5,063 nucleotides of DNA, from positions 1 to 5,063 of the forward strand of contig NZ_CP095748.1 in assembly GCF_022049065.2 (NCBI RefSeq), written 5' to 3'. The position numbers and the translations under genes were made by a program. The notes beneath the pieces are model-generated. The model saw nothing but the letters and a program-made list of their open reading frames with translations, ran no database searches and was not told the origin of the DNA. Source of the DNA: Niallia sp. Man26 (GTDB lineage Bacteria; Bacillota; Bacilli; Bacillales; Cytobacillaceae). This document shows, piece by piece, positions 1 to 4,618 of this stretch; within the stretch, counting starts at the first letter, position 1; every line of letters starts with the position of its first letter.

Positions 1-1182
1 GCGGACGTCAAAGGCATGCAGATTCATAATCAACGAGAAAAAGAAAGTCAGACGAATATGGACATTGATAAGGAGCGTTCTTCCTTGAATTATGATTTGC
101 TGAATCATGCTCCGATTGATTATGACGAGCGCATTCAACAAGAAATTGACGAACGCTATACAGGCCAAAGGGCGATAAGGAAAGATGCGGTAAAATTATG
201 CTCTTTTGTCGTCACGTCAGACAAAGCGTTTTTCGATGGCTTAGATCCACGAGAAGAAAAGCGATTCTTTGAAGAAAGCCTGAAGTTTCTCCAGGATCGT
301 TATGGTGAAAAAAATATGGTGTATGCGGTTGTACATAAAGATGAAAAAACGCCCCATATGCATGTGGGGATGGTTCCGATTACTTCGGAAGGTAAATTGG
401 CAGCTAAACAGTTTTTTGGTAAAAAAACAGAACTGCAGCAACTTCAAGATAAATTTCATGAGCATGTGACAAAAAAGGGATTTGACTTAGAGCGTGGTGT
501 CTCTAGTGACCGAAGACATATAGAAGCCAATCGTTTCAAAGCGTTAACCGTAAAGGAAAAAGTAAAATCATTAGAAAATGAATTAAAAGAAAAGCTAGAA
601 GATAAAAAAATGCTGGAGAAGTCCATTAAGGACGTAGAGGGTCGCTTAAGCGACCTAGGAAAGTCTTTAGACCATGTTAAAAAAGTGGACGAGGTGGAAG
701 TGAAAGAAAAGGGTGGCTTAATTCGCTCAAAAACGGTCGAATTAGCCCAAGAAGACTTTGAGGGTATTAAAATGCTTGCTAAAGCTTCAGAGGGGCTTAA
801 AACTAAATCTGATGAGTTTGAGAGCTATTGGATTGATGAGATGCAAAAAAATGATCGGCTAGAAGATGAAAATAGCATGTTGAAAAAAGAGAATGACCGT
901 TTGAGAAATGAAAATAAAGAATTAGTTAGAGAAAATACTTTTTTAACCCGTACCCTTGAAAAGGTAAAAAGCTATTACAAAGATAAAGTACAGGACTTCA
1001 GCCATCATATTGGGGCTTTTAAGGCCCAAGTCTTAGATAAAATGGGAGAGCGATTATTAAAAAAGCATTTTACAGACGAGCAAGAAGTGAATGGAGCTCA
1101 AGTATTTTTGAAAGTGAAAGAGAATGAACAAGAAAAAAAGGTGAGCAGAGGGAAAGACAGAGAAATGGATTTTGAAAGATAA
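1..1182 (+). CDS. mob: MobV-family plasmid relaxase (Mob/Pre), main part; gene begins at 5025 across the circle junction
   Basis: This is residues 14 to 406 of a mobilisation relaxase that nicks oriT and leads the strand into a recipient when a helper conjugation system is present. Base 1 continues in frame from the 13 codons at 5025 to 5063, so the protein is whole. Numbered from that start, the HNQRE motif puts a histidine at position 22, the catalytic residue of pMV158 MobM. NYDL lies at 43 to 46. The metal-binding motif HKDEKTPHMH lies at 125 to 134, one residue off the MobM ligands. After about residue 190 the protein is charged and coiled coil, with a leucine-zipper-like stretch near 296 to 338. 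The length fits the family (pUB110 Mob is about 420). The internal ATG at 16 is not the real start, since the family N-terminus lies upstream of it. The gene ends 43 bases before bsr in the same direction. Confidence 0.95.
   Translation, partial: ADVKGMQIHNQREKESQTNMDIDKERSSLNYDLLNHAPIDYDERIQQEIDERYTGQRAIRKDAVKLCSFVVTSDKAFFDGLDPREEKRFFEESLKFLQDRYGEKNMVYAVVHKDEKTPHMHVGMVPITSEGKLAAKQFFGKKTELQQLQDKFHEHVTKKGFDLERGVSSDRRHIEANRFKALTVKEKVKSLENELKEKLEDKKMLEKSIKDVEGRLSDLGKSLDHVKKVDEVEVKEKGGLIRSKTVELAQEDFEGIKMLAKASEGLKTKSDEFESYWIDEMQKNDRLEDENSMLKKENDRLRNENKELVRENTFLTRTLEKVKSYYKDKVQDFSHHIGAFKAQVLDKMGERLLKKHFTDEQEVNGAQVFLKVKENEQEKKVSRGKDREMDFER
640..655. repeat. 16-base perfect palindrome inside mob
   Basis: GGTCGCTTAAGCGACC reads the same on both strands without a mismatch or spacer. 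It lies in the coiled-coil-coding part of mob and encodes part of the GRLSDL stretch. It could form a cruciform or a hairpin with a very small loop in mRNA or in the single-stranded intermediate, or bind a dimeric protein. No function can be assigned from sequence alone, and one such palindrome in 5 kb may be chance. Confidence 0.6.
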
Positions 1183-1200
1183 TAAGATTTCTCTTAAATA
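1172..1200 (+). promoter_or_regulatory. Possible bsr promoter
   Basis: TTGAAA at 1172 to 1177 matches the -35 consensus in five of six bases. A 17-base spacer leads to TAAATA at 1195 to 1200, a weak -10. It overlaps the mob stop codon and would start transcripts only some 15 bases before the bsr ribosome binding site. No terminator is visible between mob and bsr, so bsr may instead be read from the mob promoter. Confidence 0.3.
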
Positions 1201-1225
1201 AATAAGAAAAAGTCAGGGGAAAATG

Positions 1226-1651
1226 ATGAAAACTTATCCTTTAACAGAAAATGATTTTAAACTAATTGATGAAGCTAAAAGTAAAATTACTAACCTCTAT
1301 GAAGACGATAGACATCATGTAGGAGCAGCGTTAAAAACAAAGTCGGGAAATATTGTTTCTGCGGTACACATAGAAGCATATATTGGACGGATTACAGTAT
1401 GTGCTGAAGCTATCGCGATTGGAAATGCAATTTCAAACGGAGAAAGATACTTTGATACAATTGTTGCCGTTAGACATCCTTATTCTGATGAAAAGAATAG
1501 AGAGTTAAGAGTAGTTAGTCCGTGTGGGATGTGCAGGGAATTAATTTCCGATTATTCACCAGATTGTTTTATTATTTTAGATATAGATGGAGAGTTACAG
1601 AAAACAAAAATTAGTGAACTAATTCCACTTAAATATAGTCGAGAATCATAA
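1226..1651 (+). CDS. bsr: Blasticidin S deaminase (cytidine deaminase superfamily), antibiotic resistance
   Basis: This 141-residue protein should hydrolytically deaminate the cytosine of blasticidin S in the cytoplasm, which inactivates the drug. It carries the zinc deaminase signature: CAE at 59 to 61 (Cys ligand and catalytic Glu) and SPCGMC at 98 to 103 (Cys 100 and Cys 103). From memory, most of it closely resembles the 140-residue B. cereus BSR protein, including HHVGAA, SAVHIEAYIGR, TVCAEAIAIG, IVAVRHPYSDE and CRELISDY, so it is an ortholog rather than a housekeeping cytidine deaminase. There are two adjacent ATGs at 1223 and 1226. The second gives about 6 bases of spacing from AGGGG (1215 to 1219) and aligns with the BSR start MKT. 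It lies between mob and the replication origin, the usual cargo position in such plasmids. Confidence 0.92.
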   Translation: MKTYPLTENDFKLIDEAKSKITNLYEDDRHHVGAALKTKSGNIVSAVHIEAYIGRITVCAEAIAIGNAISNGERYFDTIVAVRHPYSDEKNRELRVVSPCGMCRELISDYSPDCFIILDIDGELQKTKISELIPLKYSRES

Positions 1652-1692
1652 ACGTAGTTTTTGATGGCTTTTGTTTTTGTGGTTTTGAACTT

Positions 1693-1723
1693 AAAAAGCC
1701 CTATTTTTTTTGGGGGCTTTTTT
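1693..1723 (+). terminator. Rho-independent terminator after bsr
   Basis: AAAAAGCCC at 1693 to 1701 pairs perfectly with GGGCTTTTT at 1714 to 1722, around a 12-base loop, and a T-rich stretch follows. It lies about 40 bases after the bsr stop codon. Because the stem is flanked by A on one side and T on the other, it could work in both directions. It ends only a few bases before the nick motif of the double-strand origin, so it also keeps mob-bsr transcription out of the origin. Confidence 0.8.
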
Positions 1724-1724
1724 G

Positions 1725-1815
1725 TGTTTTTTCTTATCTTGATACATATAGAAACAATGTCATTTTCAAAAACAGGCTTGAAGCCTTGGTACGACTGGCT
1801 TTGAGTCGGTTTTTA
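1725..1815 (+). other. Double-strand origin (dso) of rolling-circle replication, pC194/pUB110 type
   Basis: TTCTTATCTTGATA at 1731 to 1744 matches the nick region of the pC194/pUB110 family, where Rep cuts between the G and A of CTTGATA (here between 1741 and 1742). The sequence continues ACATATAGAAAC, as I remember it from pUB110. Some 30 bases downstream is a probable Rep binding region. It includes AGGCTT-G-AAGCCT (1774 to 1786), a near-perfect palindrome, followed by TTGGTACGACTGGCTTTGAG, which resembles the corresponding pUB110 segment. The origin lies just upstream of rep, the standard arrangement. Confidence 0.85.
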
Positions 1816-1819
1816 TAGG

Positions 1820-1848
1820 TGGACAGAAAAAAGCCTCTGTGATAAGGT
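1820..1848 (+). promoter_or_regulatory. Probable rep promoter with extended -10
   Basis: TGGACA at 1820 to 1825 (five of six matches) is separated by 17 bases from TAAGGT at 1843 to 1848. The weak -10 is preceded by TG and one base (1840 to 1842), an extended -10 element. The position matches the repU promoter region of pUB110 as I recall it. Transcripts would start near 1855, leaving a leader of about 34 bases. Confidence 0.5.
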
Positions 1849-1925
1849 TGAATTGTCGAGAAACAACCAATAAAACAGAGGGCTCTTTATGCCTTTTCGA
1901 GAAAGGCGGATTAATAAAATCATGT
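1826..1925 (-). ncRNA. Candidate antisense RNA (countertranscript) against the rep leader, about 100 nt
   Basis: On the minus strand a promoter at 1961 to 1932 would start an RNA near 1925. It would run back over the rep start codon and ribosome binding site and end at a hairpin with a run of six U (A at 1827 to 1832). It would contain two hairpins: 1907 to 1891 (GCCTTT against AAAGGC, five-base loop) and the terminator stem at 1884 to 1832. Antisense RNA control of Rep is established for pUB110-type plasmids. Here the RNA is inferred from promoter, structure and terminator only. Ends are approximate. Confidence 0.5.
1832..1884 (-). terminator. Inverted repeat in the rep leader: antisense terminator, overlaps rep promoter and ribosome binding site
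   Basis: AGCCTCTGT at 1832 to 1840 pairs with ACAGAGGGCT at 1875 to 1884, with one bulged G. A nested stem GGTTG (1846 to 1850) and CAACC (1864 to 1868) closes the interior. On the minus strand the stem is followed by six U, as in an intrinsic terminator. On the plus strand the right arm contains the AGAGGG ribosome binding site of rep (1877 to 1882), so in transcripts read through from upstream that site would be paired. pUB110 carries a comparable inverted repeat here, as I remember it. Confidence 0.6.
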
Positions 1926-2956
1926 ACAAAAATAATAACATTGAACCGCCCGATAAATCAACTCCAAAAATATTGGAGGATAAGACAAAATCGGGCAAGG
2001 AACGCGATTGGAAAGGTAAGAAAAAGCGTTCGGTGTTAACAGCTGAACATTTCGAGGTTGCAGGACTACATAGTAAAGCTGAACGGATGAAGGATTGTGC
2101 AACTCAATTGGTATTTAAGCATACGGAAGAAACATTGAAACTCTACCAAGCATGGTTCTGTAAAGTGAGGTTATGCCCTATGTGTAACTGGAGAAGATCG
2201 TTAAAAATTGCTTATCATAATAAACGGGTCGTAGAGACGGTTAATGAGCGTGAAAACGTTTGTTGGTTGTTTTTGACCCTCACCGTCAAAAATACGGATG
2301 CTGAGGTCCTACCTGAAACGATTTCAGCGATGTTTGAGGGTTTTAGAAGGATGATGCAATATAAAACTCTTAAAACGTCTGTGAAAGGCTTCTTTCGAGC
2401 TTTGGAGGTTACAAAAAACCGAGATCCTCAAAGTGAATCGTTCGGAACGTATCACCCTCATTTTCATGTGTTGCTATGCGTTCCTGCAAGTTACTTCAAG
2501 AAAAAAGAGTTTTACATAACGCATGAAGAATGGACAAGCCTTTGGAAAAAGGCTATGAAGTTAGATTACACACCGATTGTACATATAAAAAAGGTTAAAC
2601 CAAAAGAAAAATTAGATGAACTAGAAACCTATGAAAAAGATTTGAAAAATGCTATCAAAGAACAAAATGCTATTTTAGAAGTATCGAAGTATCCAGTAAA
2701 AGATACAGATGTAATCAAGGGAAATAAGGTAACGGAGGAAAATGTTGAAACCGTTTTAGCGTTGGATAACGCCCTGGCTTATAAAAGGTTGATTGGTTAC
2801 GGTGGATTACTGAAGGAAATTCATAAGGAGCTGAATTTGGGAGATGCGGAGGATGGCGATCTCGTCAATATTTCAGAAGATGATGAAGTGGCAAACGGTA
2901 CTTTTAATGTGATAGCAAGATGGCATATTGGATTAAAAAATTATGTGATTGAGTAG
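1889..2956 (+). CDS. rep: Rolling-circle replication initiator, Rep_1 family (pUB110 RepU-like)
   Basis: This HUH endonuclease nicks the double-strand origin, stays linked to the 5' end, and rejoins the displaced strand after one round. Motifs in the 355 residues are: the Cys-rich CKVRLCPMCNWRR at 91 to 103; FLTLT at 128 to 132; the metal site HPHFH at 189 to 193; and EVSKY at 264 to 268, where Tyr 268 should be the nucleophile and Glu 264 its partner, with the spacing of Glu210 and Tyr214 in pC194 Rep. The stretch KYPVKDTD and the C-terminal IGYGGLLKEIHKELNLGD match pUB110-type proteins. The start at 1889 has AGAGGG 6 bases upstream. A second ATG at 1922 has no ribosome binding site but is closer to where family similarity begins (ILEDKTKSGK). 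The gene converges on the minus-strand group, with a hairpin over its stop codon. Confidence 0.96.
   Translation: MPFRERRINKIMYKNNNIEPPDKSTPKILEDKTKSGKERDWKGKKKRSVLTAEHFEVAGLHSKAERMKDCATQLVFKHTEETLKLYQAWFCKVRLCPMCNWRRSLKIAYHNKRVVETVNERENVCWLFLTLTVKNTDAEVLPETISAMFEGFRRMMQYKTLKTSVKGFFRALEVTKNRDPQSESFGTYHPHFHVLLCVPASYFKKKEFYITHEEWTSLWKKAMKLDYTPIVHIKKVKPKEKLDELETYEKDLKNAIKEQNAILEVSKYPVKDTDVIKGNKVTEENVETVLALDNALAYKRLIGYGGLLKEIHKELNLGDAEDGDLVNISEDDEVANGTFNVIARWHIGLKNYVIE
1932..1961 (-). promoter_or_regulatory. Probable promoter of the antisense RNA
   Basis: Read on the minus strand, TTGATT (1961 to 1956, four of six matches) is followed after 18 bases by TATTAT (1937 to 1932, five of six). It lies inside the first codons of rep and faces the rep leader. 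Confidence 0.45.
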
Positions 2957-2979
2957 CTATGTAAGTAGCTACTCTTTTT
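2951..2979 (+). terminator. Rho-independent terminator of rep
   Basis: GAGTAGCTA at 2951 to 2959 pairs perfectly with TAGCTACTC at 2966 to 2974 around a six-base loop, followed by TTTTT. The left arm includes the rep stop codon TAG (2954 to 2956). The convergent gene ends one base beyond the T run. In that direction no T run follows the stem, so it would be a weaker barrier. Confidence 0.85.
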
Positions 2980-2980
2980 G

Positions 2981-3514
2981 TTATTTCCAAAATCGCCACC
3001 ACTTTTTTTGGTGAGTAGCTGCAATTTCTTTTTTAGTTTCTTGTAGTTCTCTTATGGACTCTATTAGTTTCGGTTCTCGTTCTTCTAGTTTGCTCTCTAC
3101 ATCAGCAATATGTTTTCGCAATTCCGCAATCTCTTCTTTTTGGTCAGCGATAATTTTCATAGTTGCACTCATTTGCTTGAGTGCAATTTGAAGTTGCAAA
3201 TTATAGTGTTTTAGTTCGTTTTCTGGTTGTTGCTGCGTTGCTGCTGTTGTTATTGCGGTTTCTTTTTCAACTTCAATATTTCTTGCAACCATGCGGGATA
3301 GACCGTCCTCGATATCCGTTGCGGTTAGGTTGCGGTTAAATCCTTCCGCAATGAACCGCAATACCTCGATTGTCTCCTGTTTATATCGTTTTTTTCTTCC
3401 TTCACCAACAGATGGTATGTAATTTTCGAAACGATCTCTATAAAATCTTGCTGTAGATTCAGCAAGATTTAATTGTTTTGCGATTTGAGCCATAGTTAAT
3501 AATTGTTTTTCCAA
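2981..3514 (-). CDS. MerR-type DNA-binding protein with long coiled coil and Trp-rich tail
   Basis: The 177-residue protein begins with a MerR-like winged helix-turn-helix (about 5 to 72: MAQIAKQLNLAESTARFYRD, then GRKKRYKQETIEVLRFI). A low-complexity linker follows, then a coiled coil at about 103 to 168. It ends in the aromatic, basic tail KKWWRFWK. Such proteins are common on Bacillus plasmids, usually annotated only as MerR-like. The layout recalls RacA, which anchors chromosome origins at cell poles, but lacks the effector domain of classical MerR regulators. The start codon is TTG at 3514, chosen because GGAGGG (3527 to 3522) lies 7 bases upstream. The first ATG (3493) has no such site. 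A role in plasmid segregation, copy control or regulation of the adjacent genes is possible but unproven. Confidence 0.85.
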   Translation of the reverse strand: MEKQLLTMAQIAKQLNLAESTARFYRDRFENYIPSVGEGRKKRYKQETIEVLRFIAEGFNRNLTATDIEDGLSRMVARNIEVEKETAITTAATQQQPENELKHYNLQLQIALKQMSATMKIIADQKEEIAELRKHIADVESKLEEREPKLIESIRELQETKKEIAATHQKKWWRFWK

Positions 3515-3545
3515 TTCGAAACCCTCCAGATCTAGGAAATGGAAT

Positions 3546-3576
3546 ATTATATTAACTTTCTACAGCAGTTCCGCAA
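3546..3576 (-). promoter_or_regulatory. Possible promoter of the MerR-like gene
   Basis: A perfect TATAAT lies on the minus strand at 3551 to 3546. The best -35 is TTGCGG at 3576 to 3571, only three of six matches with a long 19-base spacer, so the promoter may depend on an activator or be weak. AGATCT, a small palindrome at 3529 to 3534, sits between it and the ribosome binding site. The gene could also be read from further upstream with the two small genes. Confidence 0.4.
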
Positions 3577-3588
3577 TAACCTACTACC

Positions 3589-3780
3589 TTATGGAAAATT
3601 AGAAATAACTTTAATTTTCTTTGTTGAACTAACTGGGCAGAATAGCGCAATAGAACAAACCTGTCCTATCTCTTCCCTGTTTTCTTTAATTTTGAAGTCT
3701 TTAAATTCATTCATGAAATACTCTAAAACTTCAGCTATAGTTTGGGGTTTTACGTTGTTATAGTCGAATTTTATTTTCAT
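3589..3780 (-). CDS. Small hypothetical protein (63 residues), translationally coupled
   Basis: I do not recognise this family. The start ATG at 3780 overlaps the stop of the preceding gene by four bases (ATGA), and a ribosome binding site (AGAAAGGAAG on the minus strand) lies about 6 bases upstream inside that gene. This favours it over the overlapping plus-strand frame at 3539 to 3763. The protein is soluble-looking: a short strand-like start (MKIKFDYNN), a probable helix (TIAEVLEYFMNEFKDFKI), then a charged loop and a tail with two cysteines (VCSIALFCPVS) and KKIKVISNFP. No membrane segment or signal peptide is seen. It most likely acts with the 75-residue protein upstream. Confidence 0.6.
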   Translation of the reverse strand: MKIKFDYNNVKPQTIAEVLEYFMNEFKDFKIKENREEIGQVCSIALFCPVSSTKKIKVISNFP

Positions 3781-4004
3781 TTTAAATTCTTCCTTTCTAG
3801 TAAAGTTTTTAAGCGTTCAAATTGATTTCGATATTGATAGTCTTTATTTTCTTTACGACTAACAAGGATTTTTCCGTCGTATTTTACATATTTCTTTAGG
3901 TTGTTTCGGTCTGTCCAAGCTAGGTCTTGATTGACTACATAAACGTTAGAAGTACCCATTTTTAATATGTCAATTCTTATTGCAAATATGGTATCATCAG
4001 CCAT
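3777..4004 (-). CDS. Small hypothetical protein (75 residues), first gene of minus-strand group
   Basis: I do not recognise this family. The N-terminal half looks strand-rich (TIFAIRIDILKMGTSNVYVV). The C-terminal half is basic and probably helical (QFERLKTLLERKNLK), which would suit a small nucleic-acid-binding protein, but this is inference. The ATG at 4004 has no visible ribosome binding site, and an in-frame TAG lies six codons upstream, so no earlier start exists. An internal ATG (residue 16) also lacks a site. TATAGT at 4024 to 4019 could serve as a -10 and give an almost leaderless mRNA. Its stop overlaps the start of the 63-residue gene, which supports both as genes. A repeat cluster lies directly upstream. 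Confidence 0.55.
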   Translation of the reverse strand: MADDTIFAIRIDILKMGTSNVYVVNQDLAWTDRNNLKKYVKYDGKILVSRKENKDYQYRNQFERLKTLLERKNLK

Positions 4005-4010
4005 TTGAAA

Positions 4011-4101
4011 ATGCAGTAACTATATGCAAAATAACATCATTCTATTGCAATAGGTTGCATGAGCTATGCAACCTATACATTGCACAAGCTATGCAACCTA
4101 T
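4011..4101. repeat. Cluster of TGCA-centred inverted and direct repeats (operator or centromere-like site)
   Basis: TGCA occurs seven times, at 4012, 4025, 4046, 4056, 4067, 4081 and 4092, several spaced 10 to 14 bases apart, about one helical turn. CTATTGCAATAG (4042 to 4053) is a perfect 12-base palindrome. ATAGGTTGCAT (4050 to 4060) and ATGCAACCTAT (4066 to 4076) form a perfect 11-base inverted repeat. AGCTATGCAACCTAT occurs as an exact direct repeat at 4062 to 4076 and 4087 to 4101. The cluster lies just upstream of the 75-residue gene on the minus strand, so it is probably the binding array of a plasmid protein, either as an operator or a partition site. Confidence 0.75.
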
Positions 4102-4126
4102 TAAACTATTAAATCCTTTAAAATCA

Positions 4127-4295
4127 AAGCCGACGTACCTAAAACGAGGAATTAGGAAATCGGCTTGCTCGAGCCATTGTACCGCCAAAACCGCCAGAGC
4201 TTCCGTTCATGATTTTTCTCTTTTGCCTTACTGGTCTACGCAATATGGGGGCTTCCCCCAAACCCCCTTGCCAGCCTCCACCCTAAAACAAGGGG
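4127..4295. other. Structured non-coding stretch with hairpins (possible second origin-like element)
   Basis: Most of the gap between 4005 and 4391 lacks a credible gene. Hairpins seen are: AAGCCGA (4127 to 4133) with TCGGCTT (4160 to 4166), enclosing CCTAA (4138 to 4142) with TTAGG (4152 to 4156); TGGGGG-CTT-CCCCCA (4246 to 4260); and CCCCTTG (4264 to 4270) with CAAGGGG (4289 to 4295). ACCGCC occurs twice, at about 4181 and 4190. No T run follows the C-rich hairpin, so it is not a plain terminator. A role as single-strand origin or remnant is possible. Bases 4296 to 4391 hold only the leader of the next gene, including TCTAATTTAGA (4349 to 4359), a small palindrome. Confidence 0.45.
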
Positions 4296-4391
4296 AATGA
4301 CATTGAATTTTATGTGGCATTTGAATAAAAACTTATGGTATTAAGGAATCTAATTTAGAAAGATCGTAGTAAAGAAAGGGGGGGAGCTTGT

Positions 4392-4553
4392 ATGAATAGT
4401 AACAGTAGCATTAATAAAAGCAATTTAAATTTACTAGCCGTAGTGGCATTAGGGTTAACGACAATTTACACGGCAATATTAGCAACTCAATTAATGTCAA
4501 CAAAACATAAAGTTGATTATTTATATTACAAAGAACATTTTCAAAAAAAGTAA
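4392..4553 (+). CDS. Small single-pass membrane protein (53 residues), unknown function
   Basis: The reading frame opens with a strong ribosome binding site: seven G followed by AG (4378 to 4386), 5 bases before the ATG. A polar, Asn/Ser-rich N-terminus (MNSNSSINKSN) precedes one hydrophobic helix at about residues 12 to 35 (LNLLAVVALGLTTIYTAILA...). A basic, aromatic tail follows (KHKVDYLYYKEHFQKK). The positive tail suggests the C-terminus stays inside. No signal peptidase site is evident. It is a monocistronic unit with its own terminator at 4586. I do not recognise the family. A toxin, an immunity or entry-exclusion peptide, or a small membrane regulator are all possible. Confidence 0.65.
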   Translation: MNSNSSINKSNLNLLAVVALGLTTIYTAILATQLMSTKHKVDYLYYKEHFQKK

Positions 4554-4585
4554 TAAAGGTAATACTAATGATCTCCAGAATAACG

Positions 4586-4618
4586 AGAGACGCTCTTGAA
4601 GCGTCTTTCTTACTTTTT
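4586..4618 (+). terminator. Rho-independent terminator of the small membrane protein gene
   Basis: AGACGCT (4588 to 4594) pairs perfectly with AGCGTCT (4600 to 4606) around CTTGA, with two further weaker pairs at the base. TTTCTTACTTTTT follows. It lies 32 bases after the stop codon. Confidence 0.8.

Noticed and set aside
1839..2039. Frame overlapping the start of rep, plus the minus-strand frames at 1813 to 1998 and 1920 to 2102
   Set aside because: They are shadows of the rep leader and N-terminus, without ribosome binding sites or recognisable products.
3539..3763. Plus-strand frame of 74 codons opposite the 63-residue gene
   Set aside because: The minus-strand frame has an ATGA overlap and a proper ribosome binding site. 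This one overlaps the MerR-gene promoter region and has no coding-like composition.
4011..4101. CRISPR array
   Set aside because: The repeats are short, palindromic and overlapping, without spacers of even length, and no cas genes are present.
3980..4300. Plus-strand frame of 106 codons
   Set aside because: It runs through the repeat cluster and hairpins, has no ribosome binding site, begins inside the opposing small gene, and its product looks like translated structured DNA.
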